A stretch of 64,000 bases of DNA from Bacillota bacterium LX-D (GCA_031628995.1 JAVLUO010000001.1:1-64000); one strand, 5' to 3'; shown: positions 52,742-62,010, counted from the stretch's first letter. Notes: generated by a model not told the origin, from the letters alone. Made by a program: numbers and translations.

Positions 52742-54691
52742 ATGGAACTGTATATTTACAATCAAAACCGGGAGCTTACAGGTATCGTGGAATCCTTTGA
52801 ATACCTGCGATGGACGAGACGTTATTCACAGTGCGGCTCCTTTGAACTGAAAGCCATCGCGACGCCGGAAAACACCGCACTTCTACAAGAAGGAAACTTC
52901 ATCTGGAAGAACGACGATGAGGAAGCCGGAATCATTGAGCATCTCGAAATGGCTCAGGCGGAGAAAGAAATTATTACGGCAAGCGGCCGCTTTGCTACCT
53001 CATTACTCTCCCGCCGTATTTTATGGCAAACCGAGGTACTATCCGGAGATCTCGCCGACTGCGTTGAGCAGCTAATAAATCATAACCTAATCAGCCCCTC
53101 TGACGCGGCAAGGAAAATCGATGGCATCGTCTTCTCGTCTCCGAACCTTAGCGTGCCCGTCAGTACTCAGATATCGTACCGAAACCTGATGGATACAGTA
53201 ACAGAACTATGCACTGCATCGGATATTGGAATTAAAACCGTATTTACCCCGGCTACACGTATCTTTACCGTAACGCTGTATAAGGGCGCTGATTCTCAGG
53301 CAGTGTTCTCCAAGGAATATGAGAATCTGACGGAACAGAGCTATACCGAGAGCGCGGCGGATTACGCCAATACTGCTCTCATCGGCGGCGAAGGTGAAGG
53401 AGAAAGCCGAACATTTGCCGCCATTACAAGCGGCTCCGGCGAGACCCGGCACGAAATATTTGTGGACGCCAAAGACCTGCAGGAAGCAGACTTCGGTACA
53501 GGTTATAATGATGCACTGATTTTTCGGGGACAGAGTAAGCTGAGCGAACAGGGAATCCGTTATTCGTTCGACACATCGGTGAACCCTCACGGCAACTTAA
53601 CCTACAAGATTGATTTCGACCTTGGACAGACCGTCAAAGTTATCTCCAAGGCATGGGGCGTATCGATGACGACGCGTATCACCGAAGTTGAAGAAACCTA
53701 TGACGCAGACGGTTTGAACATCAGCGTTGTATTCGGAAAGGCTGAGCTTACAATCGCGCAGAAGATCCGTTCCGACATGAGCGAGGTCAAAACGGCGCTA
53801 TCGGCTCCGACCGGCATAGCTCAGGTGGCGGAAGCGCTGGACACAGTGGCTGGAACACTGGGAGATCTGTCGGAGGTGGACCCAGATATTCAAGGAGAAA
53901 CCTTTACAGATACAGTGAACAACCTATTTGGAAAACTTCCCGCGCTTGAAATAACTGTGGGTGCGGGTACTATTTCGGCGGGCCAGTACGCCCTGCACAA
54001 CATGGCAGCAGGAGATGCCTTTTATTTTACTTCGTGGAGCGGCAACAAATTCAGCGACCAGCCGAGTGACGACGGGCATGTTTTTCTGGTTAAGCACAAT
54101 GGTGACAATACAGGAACGGGTTACCAGAGAGCAATGGGCTTCTTTATATCCCGAAATACCATGACGTTTTATGTAATTTCTCTTTTCGTATACAACAATC
54201 CGTCGGGCACGGCGAACTGGCTAGGCTTCCCGCTCGGCGCGCTTACAGACATAGCTGCTGCAGTTCGGGGGAGCACATTTGCTGCCAGCATTAACAATGT
54301 CTATAACGCGCCGGTGTCAGGGACGAGGATTGCAAACGGTGGTGTCACTACTGCAAAGATGGCTCAGGAAGCTGATACATCCCTCACTTACTCGCTTGGT
54401 AGCGGCGTGACCATGGGCTATAATATGTCATTTGTGAATAAGGGCGTTGTTTCAATCGGAATGCAGATTAATGTGGGTTCTTCAGGGGTTGCCTCTGGCG
54501 GCACGATTTTAACAATCACGAACGCGAACTTTTACCCCTATTCGACGGTTCGCTCGGTAGCGACTGCGGTGGGTGGCAACGGTACCAATATGCCGATTAC
54601 AATCAACGCGAGCGGCGTGGTGGCGAATGCCGCTGCGTCCACTCTGCCTACGGGCTATTACCTAATATCCTGCTCTTACGCGAGGGCTTAA
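52742..54691 (+). CDS. Siphovirus Gp37-like tail protein (Tal position)
   Basis: 649 residues from ATG 52742; GTG 52736 is an alternative. The N-terminal 350 residues match ReqiPepy6 Gp37-type proteins: NRELTGIVESFEYLRWTRRY, CGSFELKAIATPENTALLQE and EAGIIEHLEMAQ. A beta-rich C-terminal region (about 380-649) resembles fibre or knob sequence (AGQYALHNMAAGDAFYFTSW) and may reach the receptor. Occupies the tail-tip position after Dit. Confidence 0.85.
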   Translation: MELYIYNQNRELTGIVESFEYLRWTRRYSQCGSFELKAIATPENTALLQEGNFIWKNDDEEAGIIEHLEMAQAEKEIITASGRFATSLLSRRILWQTEVLSGDLADCVEQLINHNLISPSDAARKIDGIVFSSPNLSVPVSTQISYRNLMDTVTELCTASDIGIKTVFTPATRIFTVTLYKGADSQAVFSKEYENLTEQSYTESAADYANTALIGGEGEGESRTFAAITSGSGETRHEIFVDAKDLQEADFGTGYNDALIFRGQSKLSEQGIRYSFDTSVNPHGNLTYKIDFDLGQTVKVISKAWGVSMTTRITEVEETYDADGLNISVVFGKAELTIAQKIRSDMSEVKTALSAPTGIAQVAEALDTVAGTLGDLSEVDPDIQGETFTDTVNNLFGKLPALEITVGAGTISAGQYALHNMAAGDAFYFTSWSGNKFSDQPSDDGHVFLVKHNGDNTGTGYQRAMGFFISRNTMTFYVISLFVYNNPSGTANWLGFPLGALTDIAAAVRGSTFAASINNVYNAPVSGTRIANGGVTTAKMAQEADTSLTYSLGSGVTMGYNMSFVNKGVVSIGMQINVGSSGVASGGTILTITNANFYPYSTVRSVATAVGGNGTNMPITINASGVVANAAASTLPTGYYLISCSYARA

Positions 54692-54706
54692 CGGGAGGAA
54701 ATCAAC

Positions 54707-55210
54707 ATGGAGAAAAGCGGATTTTTCAACTCATCGGATGGAGACAGAATTTATGACGCGGCGGACTTCGCGTCGTATTTCGGAAGCCTTGTCTCGAACG
54801 GTGTATTTTACACGGCGGCTACAAATCTTCAGGTGTCTCCGGGAAGCGGGTTGGCGGTGAGCGTAGCGGCTGGAAGTGCGTGGATTAATGGGTATCGGTA
54901 TGAAAATACAGACACCTTAAATATACCTCTCACCACAGCAAACGGAAGCAATCCCCGAATTGACCGGGTCGTGGTTCGTTTAAGCAAGGTCAGCCGGAAT
55001 ATGCAGCTTGCTGTCGTCGTTGGTACACCCGCTGCTACACCGTCAGCTCCGGCACTGACAAGGACCAGCGATGTCTATGAACTTGGTATCGCAGATGTGC
55101 TAATACCGGCTGCTGCCACGTCGATCGCCGCGAATAATATTACCGATACCAGACTGAACACCAGCCTTTGCGGGTTGGTCAATTCTCTTGTAACAGCAGT
55201 CTATGAATAA
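54707..55210 (+). CDS. Phage baseplate/fibre-associated protein
   Basis: 167 residues. MEKSGFFNSSDGDRIYDAAD, FASYFGSLVSNGVFY, GSAWINGYRYENTDTLNIPL, RIDRVVVRLS and AADVLIP-like strands (GIADVLIPAAATS). This is a well-known pattern for small baseplate or fibre-base proteins of Gram-positive phages. Exact role not assigned. GGGAGG upstream. Confidence 0.75.
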   Translation: MEKSGFFNSSDGDRIYDAADFASYFGSLVSNGVFYTAATNLQVSPGSGLAVSVAAGSAWINGYRYENTDTLNIPLTTANGSNPRIDRVVVRLSKVSRNMQLAVVVGTPAATPSAPALTRTSDVYELGIADVLIPAAATSIAANNITDTRLNTSLCGLVNSLVTAVYE

Positions 55211-55224
55211 GGAGGCGAATGATA

Positions 55225-57579
55225 ATGGCAGATATTAATGGTGTATCTTTACAGGCGGGTTCAAGCCCAACCGTACATTACACTATAACCTATTCTAAAA
55301 GCCGGCCGAACAACAGCCAGATGACCTACAACTTCACCATCTCAGCTGCGCTGGGTTCCTCCGGCTCATACATTCACAGCGGTTACGCTCTGCTCTGTAC
55401 TATGACCGTAAACGGCTCATCCGCACAAGTGCGAATCAAGGCGGCGGACGGAGACGACTGGGACGGGACCGCTCCGAGGCTAAGGTATGTTACAGTTACC
55501 TGTGCTTCCACAACTGGAAATACCACACAGGGTGTGCGCTTTCAGGTGGTGTCGGACGGAAGGCTGACGCTTTCTTCCGGTGTAATTGACAACTCAAGCT
55601 ATACGGTGTTAAGTTCAGCACTCCTTACCACAGCATGCAGTGCGCCGACTTCCTGTTCGGTAAGCCCAATACTTTCGGAAGGTGGGGTTACACTTTCATG
55701 GAGCGGAGCGTCGGGCGGTATAAGCAATGCAATTTCCAGTTATGAGATTCAGTACAGCGATTCAACAGATAATTCTACATGGGGAGCATGGACGGCGCTT
55801 GCCACTGTGGACACCACAGCAACGAGCGGCAGTGTGGCTACATCTCCTCCTTCCACAAGAGGCAATTACCGTAGATTCCAAGTACGGACACGCGGAACGG
55901 CAGGAGCAAGCTACTACTCCGGATGGAAAGTATCCACGAACTCCGTCCGCAGAAATACCGCTCCAAAACCGGCGACTTCAGCCATTGCTTCTCCTGCAGT
56001 ATACAGTAACGAGATAATCACGCTGACCTGGAGCGGTGCATCAGGAGGAACCAGTGCAATAAAGGGCTACCAGATCGCCAGGCGCACCTCAACAGACAAC
56101 AGCACCTGGAGCACGTGGAGTGTGCTGGCCACGCTGACATTGTCGGCCAGCGGGGGCAGCTATAATCCGGCTGTATCGAGCACGCCGGGAACGTATACTC
56201 AATTCGGCATTTGGACGATAGATACGTTTGACGTTTATTCAGTGGAGATAATCAGCAACAGTATCTACTGCGACGTCACAGCCTGCGGAGCGCCAACCGT
56301 CTGCTCGGTGAGTGCGGCACTGGCTGAAGGAAACGTTACCCTCTCGTGGAGCGGCGCGTCCGATGGCGCAGGCAATGCTATCACGTCTTATGAAATACAT
56401 TATAGGGACTCGTCCGACAACAGCAGCTGGGGAGATTGGACAGCGTTGATGACGGTAAACACCACCGCGACAAGCAATAGCGTCAGCGTCAGTCCTCCTG
56501 CCACAAGGGGCAATTACCGTCAGTTCAGAGTGCGAACACAAGGTGCCGCCGGTGAAAGTTACTATTCCAATTGGACAGTGTCCAGCAATACTGTTCGCAA
56601 AAACACACTGCCAACGCCTCCGGTATCCTTTACTGCCACGCCCGCGATCTATGAAGGAAGCACCGTAACTCTTGCGTGGAGCGGAGCAGTGCCGGGAACC
56701 AGTGCTATCAAACAGTATGTAATTCAGCGGGCCACCTCCACGGACGGAACAAACTGGTCAGCATACGAAGCACTGACTACCGTTGTATCAAGTGCCACCT
56801 CGGGGACGTATTCAGCGAATGCCTCTCAGATAATCGGAACATATACCCGCTACCGAATCAGCGTAACCGATACCTTAGACGCTGTTTCTTCTTATGTAGT
56901 CAGTGGAACAGTGAAGAAAAATAGCCCTCCGACTGCTCCCGTTATCGTCTGTCCGATATCCGGCAGTTCCATCTACAACTCCACTCCGCGCTTTATGATT
57001 ACAACAGGCATCGAGCCGGACGGACAGTCACAGATTGTTGAAGTGAAAATCGATGCGGGTGCTTGGATCAACAGCATAGATAATCCAGAGAGGTTTTCCA
57101 CGAGCGGCTATCTCGGCAACGGTGCTAAAACGATATATCAAGCAGAAACTTTGGAAGCTGGAAACCACACAATTACCATCCGCTGCCTTGATAGTGATAT
57201 CGAGTCAGCAAGTCCTGCGGTTGTGCGGACTTTTACAGTACTGCCGACACCATTTGAGACAATCACCGCGAACGAAACTCATGTGAAGGCAGCGCATATC
57301 AAGACGTTCCGAATTGCTGTAAACATCGTGCGGAGTTATTACGGTCTATCCCCCGCAATTTGGAATGAGGACATTGCCGCCGGAAAAACCACGGTCAAAA
57401 ACTGGCCATTCCATATTACGGAGCTTCGAAAAGCCATCGAGCCCGTCATTACTGTAGTCAACGGTTTCGATTCCTCATCGGTCTTTGATGTCCCGCCTGT
57501 AACATGGCTGTCCATTGGAACCGGCCGACCCAAAGCTGCGGTCATGAACCAGCTGCGGGAACTGCTCCTGTCCCTGTAG
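55225..57579 (+). CDS. Large repeat-containing tail fibre with fibronectin type III-like domains
   Basis: 784 residues. Residues 1-135 form a beta-rich head. Then come two copies of a roughly 210-residue unit, each made of two FN3-like domains. The unit is marked by VTLSWSGASGG/DG, YEIQYSDSTDNSTWGAWTAL versus YEIHYRDSSDNSSWGDWTAL, and TRGNYRRFQVRT versus TRGNYRQFRVRT. A C-terminal head-binding or tip region follows (SPAIWNEDIAAGKTTVKNWP). Likely binds host surface sugars or proteins. ATG 55225 is better spaced from AAGGAGG than ATG 55219. Confidence 0.85.
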   Translation: MADINGVSLQAGSSPTVHYTITYSKSRPNNSQMTYNFTISAALGSSGSYIHSGYALLCTMTVNGSSAQVRIKAADGDDWDGTAPRLRYVTVTCASTTGNTTQGVRFQVVSDGRLTLSSGVIDNSSYTVLSSALLTTACSAPTSCSVSPILSEGGVTLSWSGASGGISNAISSYEIQYSDSTDNSTWGAWTALATVDTTATSGSVATSPPSTRGNYRRFQVRTRGTAGASYYSGWKVSTNSVRRNTAPKPATSAIASPAVYSNEIITLTWSGASGGTSAIKGYQIARRTSTDNSTWSTWSVLATLTLSASGGSYNPAVSSTPGTYTQFGIWTIDTFDVYSVEIISNSIYCDVTACGAPTVCSVSAALAEGNVTLSWSGASDGAGNAITSYEIHYRDSSDNSSWGDWTALMTVNTTATSNSVSVSPPATRGNYRQFRVRTQGAAGESYYSNWTVSSNTVRKNTLPTPPVSFTATPAIYEGSTVTLAWSGAVPGTSAIKQYVIQRATSTDGTNWSAYEALTTVVSSATSGTYSANASQIIGTYTRYRISVTDTLDAVSSYVVSGTVKKNSPPTAPVIVCPISGSSIYNSTPRFMITTGIEPDGQSQIVEVKIDAGAWINSIDNPERFSTSGYLGNGAKTIYQAETLEAGNHTITIRCLDSDIESASPAVVRTFTVLPTPFETITANETHVKAAHIKTFRIAVNIVRSYYGLSPAIWNEDIAAGKTTVKNWPFHITELRKAIEPVITVVNGFDSSSVFDVPPVTWLSIGTGRPKAAVMNQLRELLLSL

Positions 57580-57595
57580 CCAGATATATGTTTCA

Positions 57596-57624
57596 GCGTT
57601 CTCGCTGTGGCGGGAGCGCTTTTT
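57596..57624 (+). terminator. Terminator after the tail fibre gene
   Basis: GCGTTCTCGC (57596-57605) pairs with GCGGGAGCGC (57610-57619) with two G-U pairs, followed by TTTTT. Confidence 0.75.
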
Positions 57625-57744
57625 ATATACCAAAATTCACATATGGAGGTTTTGTAAAGTTTGAAACAAAATCTTGAAGCGCAGTAAAAAAGGGCAAGAC
57701 AAAACAGACCGTCTACAAGGCGGTCAAAAAGGAGAAACAGCGAA

Positions 57745-59007
57745 TTAAGAAGAAACTGGAATAAGAATAGATTCGGTGAGAATATAACCCATACGAGTTA
57801 ACAAAGAGACGGCTTGCTCTTGTGAGATTTGTCGAGAAATCGGCAGGTGGTCAGCAACAGAATACAGAGATGGATTGTAAGCCTCGCCTTTTTTCAGTAT
57901 CTGGTAGATTGCCGTTAACAATCTGCGAGCGATGGCGATTGTTGCTTTCTTTCCGCCGCGACGCTTTTTCAAAGCCTGATGTTTTCCGCGCACTTCGGGA
58001 TATTTTTCGCTGCGGCTTGACGCAAGAGCAATCTGTACCAAGAGCGGCTTGATATAAGCGCCGGATTTTCCAATTCGTGTTGTTTTCTTCTTACCTGCAC
58101 TCTCGTTGTTTTGAGGCGTAAGGCCCGCCCAAGAACAGAGGTGTTTGGATGTTTCGAAGACAGACATGTCGGCACCTATTTCTGCAAGAATACGGATAGC
58201 GGTAAAAGCATCGTTTATGCCAGGAACGGTCAAGAGAAGCTCAATTTGCGGAATGTACTTTTCCGCAATACTTAGAATCAAAGATTCCAAATCTGCCTTG
58301 TGTCTTTCAAGAGAATCCATATGGTTACGGATAATTTTGAGTTTCTCGGCTTGTTCCGGTTCAAATCTACCGTCCACAGCTTCTTGAATCTGAGCGATGG
58401 GTGTCTTGCAACGACCGTCAACGAAGGGTGTAACATCAAAGCTTTCTCCTGGATGCTCCAACAATTGAGTGGTGATGGCGGATGCGCTCTTCCCGAACAC
58501 ATTACTAAACACGTCATCGAGTTTGAAGTTGGAGACGGTAAGGCAATTTTGCGCTCTGTTCTTTTCTCCCGTCATATAGGCGGTGAGTTTACACCAGTAG
58601 CGGCAAAGGTCTCTGAGTTGACGGATATCTTTCGGAGGGATAAAGCTCCCGCGAACAAGATCATGCTTGAAAAGGTCTGCAATCCATTGAGCATCCTTTT
58701 TGTCTGTTTTCTTGCCCTTTATGGCTTTGACAAACTTGGGATGGCTGACTACGAGATTGCATGAGACCTCCAAGATATTGTGAACTGGGAACCAATACTT
58801 TCCCGTGGATTCCATACAGACGTCCCGGCAATCATTGAATGAGAGCCAATCACGAAGCAAACGCAGACCTCCCGAGTAAGTGGAGAAACGGCGTGATTGG
58901 TATTGCGTTACTCCCTGAATATTAGTAGATGCAATACAGGCGATTACAAAATCCCTGTGAACGTCCATTCCGCAGCAGATTGGATATACAATTTTGAGTT
59001 TTCCCAT
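57745..59007 (-). CDS. IS110-family transposase (DEDD recombinase)
   Basis: 420 residues. RuvC-like DEDD active site: D15 (GMDVHRD), E66 (CMESTGKYW), D102 and D105 (TDKKDAQWIADL). The C-terminal transposase_20 domain has TVPGINDAFTAIRILAEIG, KHLCSWAGLTPQNNESAGKK, RIGKSGAYIKPLLVQIA and KKRRGGKKATIAIARRLL. The catalytic set appears complete, so it may be active. IS110 enzymes use an RNA guide to pair donor and target. Confidence 0.94.
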   Translation of the reverse strand: MGKLKIVYPICCGMDVHRDFVIACIASTNIQGVTQYQSRRFSTYSGGLRLLRDWLSFNDCRDVCMESTGKYWFPVHNILEVSCNLVVSHPKFVKAIKGKKTDKKDAQWIADLFKHDLVRGSFIPPKDIRQLRDLCRYWCKLTAYMTGEKNRAQNCLTVSNFKLDDVFSNVFGKSASAITTQLLEHPGESFDVTPFVDGRCKTPIAQIQEAVDGRFEPEQAEKLKIIRNHMDSLERHKADLESLILSIAEKYIPQIELLLTVPGINDAFTAIRILAEIGADMSVFETSKHLCSWAGLTPQNNESAGKKKTTRIGKSGAYIKPLLVQIALASSRSEKYPEVRGKHQALKKRRGGKKATIAIARRLLTAIYQILKKGEAYNPSLYSVADHLPISRQISQEQAVSLLTRMGYILTESILIPVSS

Positions 59008-59048
59008 AGCAACACCTCACAAGGTAATTTTAAGGGCAGTCAGGGACT

Positions 59049-59135
59049 GGACATTCTGCTAAAAACGAGTTGCGTTTTTACAAAGATAAGTTTACAGGCT
59101 TAAAGTCCTACTCATTGGTGCTTGAAAGAATGTCC
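59049..59135 (-). ncRNA. Candidate bridge RNA region of the IS110 element
   Basis: In the 140-base non-coding region before the transposase, GGACATTCT (minus strand 59135-59127) pairs perfectly with AGAATGTCC (59057-59049). Inside lies a hairpin AAAAACG-loop-CGTTTTT (59061-59079). A long closing stem with internal loops is the general form of IS110 bridge RNAs. Guide segments were not identified. Confidence 0.4.
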
Positions 59136-59146
59136 GACAACCTATA

Positions 59147-59239
59147 ATGAAGCGCAGTTACAGCAAGCTGCACCGCACCTACCTCCTCGTGTTCTGTAGT
59201 TTAACTGCACTCATAGCGATTTTAACACAAATATTCTAA
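59147..59239 (+). CDS. 30-residue small membrane protein, probably interrupted by IS110
   Basis: ATG 59147: MKRSYSKLHRTYLLVFCSLT then ALIAILTQIF-stop; one hydrophobic helix. The first codons (GAAGCGCAGT) belong to the repeat at the IS end. The original gene probably began left of the IS, at TTG 57661 (LKQNLEAQ, after GGAGG at 57646-57650), and continued into SKLHRTYLL. The present ATG may therefore be fortuitous. Confidence 0.45.
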   Translation: MKRSYSKLHRTYLLVFCSLTALIAILTQIF

Positions 59240-59251
59240 ATTGTTGTGAAT

Positions 59252-59281
59252 GGCACCTTCGTTTCATTCCTCGTTGGTGCC
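59252..59281 (+). terminator. Small stem-loop before the holin gene
   Basis: GGCACC (59252-59257) and GGTGCC (59276-59281) followed by TTTCG. It may be a weak terminator or mRNA structure in the holin leader. Confidence 0.3.
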
Positions 59282-59304
59282 TTTCGCAGAAAGGCATGGT
59301 TATA

Positions 59305-59733
59305 ATGAAAGAAGTATGGAACTGGATTCAAGTATTAGTGGCAGCGATAGGCGGCTTTTTCGGCTGGTTTTTCGGTGGCTTTGACGGCTTCCTCTACGCG
59401 CTGTTCGTGTTCGTAGTCGTGGACTACATTACCGGCGTCATGTGTGCCATCGCAGACAAAAAGCTGTCCAGCGAGGTCGGCTTTAAGGGCATCTGCAAGA
59501 AGGTGCTGATTTTCGCAATGGTGGGCGTCGGGCATATCATGGACATCTATCTCATCGGAAACGGCGAGGTTCTTCGTACCGCCGTTATCTTTTTCTACTG
59601 CTCCAATGAGGGCGTGTCCATGCTGGAGAACGCGGCGCACCTGGGATTACCTATCCCCGACAAGCTCAAGGCAGCTTTGGAACAGCTTCACGGGCGGAGC
59701 GACGATTCAACAAAGCCGGGTGATGGTGCATGA
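59305..59733 (+). CDS. Phage holin (TcdE/toxin-secretion type)
   Basis: 142 residues. Hydrophobic segments at about 5-25 (VLVAAIGGFFGWFFGGFDGF), 27-50 (LYALFVFVVVDYITGVMCAI) and 70-90 (VLIFAMVGVGHIMDIYLI), then EGVSMLENAAHLGLPIPDKL, the family signature, and a charged tail. Forms membrane lesions for endolysin release. ATG 59305 has AAAGG at good spacing. Confidence 0.92.
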   Translation: MKEVWNWIQVLVAAIGGFFGWFFGGFDGFLYALFVFVVVDYITGVMCAIADKKLSSEVGFKGICKKVLIFAMVGVGHIMDIYLIGNGEVLRTAVIFFYCSNEGVSMLENAAHLGLPIPDKLKAALEQLHGRSDDSTKPGDGA

Positions 59734-61202
59734 TTGATCTTAAAAAGTCCGCGACGGTGTTCATCGGTCGGCGTGGCGAGAACCATTTCCGCAAGCTGGA
59801 GTTTGATGTCTCCAGTCTGCTCGGCGACGAATATCCCGGCAAGACGTTGACCGCAATATACAAACGGCCGGACGGCGTCGCTTATCCCGTAGTTACAAGC
59901 TACTCAGACGGCGTGCTGACCTGGTCACCCGGTTCAACAGAAACCGAAATTGTCGGCGTGGGGCAACTGGAAATCAGGGTTACCCATGAAGATGTAGTCG
60001 GGAAAAGCGTGCGAGTGCTCACCATCGTGGAGGAGGCTCTTTCGGACGGTATTGCCGAACCGCCGGAGCCTCCCGCACAGGAATGGTTGAATCAGGTGCT
60101 TTCTGCCCTTGCGGCAATCGATGTGAACGACGCTTACGCGCTGCTCAATCTCACCTACAACCTGTTAAATGATAACTACACCTTGCTTGGCACTATGCAC
60201 GGACTGCTAAGCGACAATTACACGTTGCTCAATACCACACACGAGCTACTAAATGACAGCCATTCACTTCTCGATACTACGCACAGCGAAATGTTGAGCA
60301 TGCGCGACAAGCTGTACACCCGAACGGGGATTATCCTCAACCATCTGCACCCGGTCGAAACAGCCTCGGCACCGGACATGGCGAGCCGAAGAGCGTCCAT
60401 CACCTTTAACGGGATCTCGGCGGGCAGCAACATGGTATTGGACAGCGTAACTTATACGTTTGTTACCTCTTTGGGCAGTCCTGCGGCAAATACCGTTCAG
60501 GTGCTGATTCAGAGCAATCTCAGCAGTACCGTGAAAAAGCTGGCCGAAGCCATACGGGGTGTCCAGGAAGCGGCGAACATTGCCTACGGCAGCGGAACAA
60601 ATCCGCATCCTACCTGTACGGGATACTGGACTAAACAGCGGTTTTCTGTGGGGGACATATCCATTGCCCCCGGAGAAAGTCTGTTCTTGTTGGAAAAGTC
60701 CGAGGATACCAACACTGTCCTGACGCTGACCTCCACCGCCGCATCAACCATCAATGCTTTCACCCGTATGCCGCACCTGCGGTATGTCTTGTCGGGGAAT
60801 ACCACCGGATCGGGTGGCACAAACAGCGTCAGAGGTCCTCTACACACGATCCTGCCCATCGGGAGCGTTGTAATCGGCGGTCAAGGTGACCCTCTTATCC
60901 CGGTGCCATATGACTGCCACCTAGTCACTATCTGCCGCCAATCAGATACCACCGAAAAGGAACTGGACATTTATATTTCAAACGACGAGCAGACATTTAC
61001 TCGTATCTCAAGGAGCACGCCTATTGGTTCGGACAGCTCCGCAGAGGCCCAGCACGTTCAGATCGCCATGCGGCAAAGCCGTGTGCCTGCCGGTTACGGA
61101 CTGTATATCCGCATCGGGAGCAATGGCACATCAGCATCTGCTTACTGCGACTTGAAGTTTACCTATCATCTATACCCAGCCGCACTTGCGGTTGATAATT
61201 AA
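59730..61202 (+). CDS. BppU-like baseplate/receptor-binding protein
   Basis: 490 residues. The N-terminal BppU domain has FRKLEFDVSSLLGDEYPGKT, RPDGVAYPVVTSYSDGVLTW and VGVGQLEIRVTHEDVVGKSV. A proline hinge (EPPEPPAQ) leads into tandem leucine-rich repeats (YNLLNDNYTLLGTMHGLLSD, NYTLLNTTHELLNDSHSLLD), probably a trimeric coiled coil. A beta-rich C-terminal head (about 215-490) follows. It lies between holin and amidase rather than with the tail genes. Starts 4 bases inside holin (ATGA). Confidence 0.82.
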   Translation: MIDLKKSATVFIGRRGENHFRKLEFDVSSLLGDEYPGKTLTAIYKRPDGVAYPVVTSYSDGVLTWSPGSTETEIVGVGQLEIRVTHEDVVGKSVRVLTIVEEALSDGIAEPPEPPAQEWLNQVLSALAAIDVNDAYALLNLTYNLLNDNYTLLGTMHGLLSDNYTLLNTTHELLNDSHSLLDTTHSEMLSMRDKLYTRTGIILNHLHPVETASAPDMASRRASITFNGISAGSNMVLDSVTYTFVTSLGSPAANTVQVLIQSNLSSTVKKLAEAIRGVQEAANIAYGSGTNPHPTCTGYWTKQRFSVGDISIAPGESLFLLEKSEDTNTVLTLTSTAASTINAFTRMPHLRYVLSGNTTGSGGTNSVRGPLHTILPIGSVVIGGQGDPLIPVPYDCHLVTICRQSDTTEKELDIYISNDEQTFTRISRSTPIGSDSSAEAQHVQIAMRQSRVPAGYGLYIRIGSNGTSASAYCDLKFTYHLYPAALAVDN

Positions 61203-61224
61203 TTTGAACTGTGAGGTGCTTTTT

Positions 61225-61950
61225 ATGAACCTGCATAAACTTATTCTGACTAACAATGCCTGCTACAAGGCAGGCCGGACCATTATCCCCAAAGGAATCA
61301 TGGTTCACTCAACCGGAGCCAATAACCCGAATCTGAAACGTTACGTCGGACCAGATGACGGACTGCTGGGTAAAAACCAGTACGGCAACCATTGGAACCA
61401 GAACACACCGGACGGTCGGCAGGTCTGTGTCCATGCCTTTATCGGCAAGCTGGCGGATGGTTCCATTGCCACATATCAGACCCTGTCGTGGAATATGCGC
61501 GGCTGGCACTGTGGCAGCGGTTTTAAGGGTTCCGGCAACGACACGCATATATCATTTGAGATCTGTGAGGATAGCTTAACTGATGCGGCTTATTTTAATA
61601 AAGTATACACAGAGGCAGTCGAACTTTGCGTATATCTCTGCAAGCAGTATGGACTGACAGAAAAGGACATCATTTGCCATAGTGAGGGTTATAAGCTGGG
61701 GATTGCCAGCAACCACGGCGATGTAATGCACTGGTTTCCCAAGCACGGTAAATCGATGGATACTTTTCGTGCTGATGTAAAGGCTGGGCTGATGGCGACG
61801 GAAGCACCCGCTCCCGTAACATCGACTGCGCCGAAAAAATACTACCGTGTGCAGGTCGGTGCATATTCCGTCAAGGCAAACGCAGACGCTATGCTTGCAA
61901 AGCTTAAGGCGGCTGGCTTCACCGATGCCTTCATCAAATATAGCGAATAA
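61225..61950 (+). CDS. Phage endolysin: amidase_2 plus SPOR domain
   Basis: 241 residues. N-acetylmuramoyl-L-alanine amidase (PGRP fold) with the first zinc histidine H28 in IMVHSTG, the middle DTHISFEICEDSLTDAAYFN, and the second site region ICHSEGYKLGIASNHGDVMH. The C-terminal SPOR domain (about 200-241: YYRVQVGAYSVKANADAMLA) binds denuded peptidoglycan. Cuts the cell wall after holin action. GTGAGGTGC precedes ATG 61225. Confidence 0.93.
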   Translation: MNLHKLILTNNACYKAGRTIIPKGIMVHSTGANNPNLKRYVGPDDGLLGKNQYGNHWNQNTPDGRQVCVHAFIGKLADGSIATYQTLSWNMRGWHCGSGFKGSGNDTHISFEICEDSLTDAAYFNKVYTEAVELCVYLCKQYGLTEKDIICHSEGYKLGIASNHGDVMHWFPKHGKSMDTFRADVKAGLMATEAPAPVTSTAPKKYYRVQVGAYSVKANADAMLAKLKAAGFTDAFIKYSE

Positions 61951-61961
61951 CACACATGATG

Positions 61962-62004
61962 ATGCCGATTGAGGATTCTGTCCTTTAATCGGCATTATTT
62001 TTTT
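61962..62004 (+). terminator. Terminator of the late lysis operon
   Basis: ATGCCGATT (61962-61970) pairs perfectly with AATCGGCAT (61987-61995), followed by TATTTTTTT. Confidence 0.85.
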
Positions 62005-62010
62005 ACTTAT

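Larger units (their letters stand above)
57675..59158 (-). mobile_element. IS110-family insertion sequence
   Basis: About 1.47 kb carrying one minus-strand transposase. TGAAGCGCAGT occurs on both sides, at 57675-57685 and 59148-59158, and marks the likely ends or target. Non-coding ends are about 60 bases after the transposase and about 140 bases before it. The longer upstream end is where IS110-group elements encode their bridge RNA. It sits between the tail fibre terminator and the holin gene. Exact ends cannot be fixed without an empty site. Confidence 0.85.

Noticed and set aside
55630-56920. Diversity-generating retroelement target in the tail fibre
   Set aside because: No reverse transcriptase or template repeat was seen; the repeats are FN3 duplications.
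57686-57764. Plus-strand reading KKGKTKQTVYKAVKKEKQ before the IS110 transposase end
   Set aside because: It has no start codon, lies in the A-rich IS end and runs into the antisense of the transposase. It is more likely chance than a gene.
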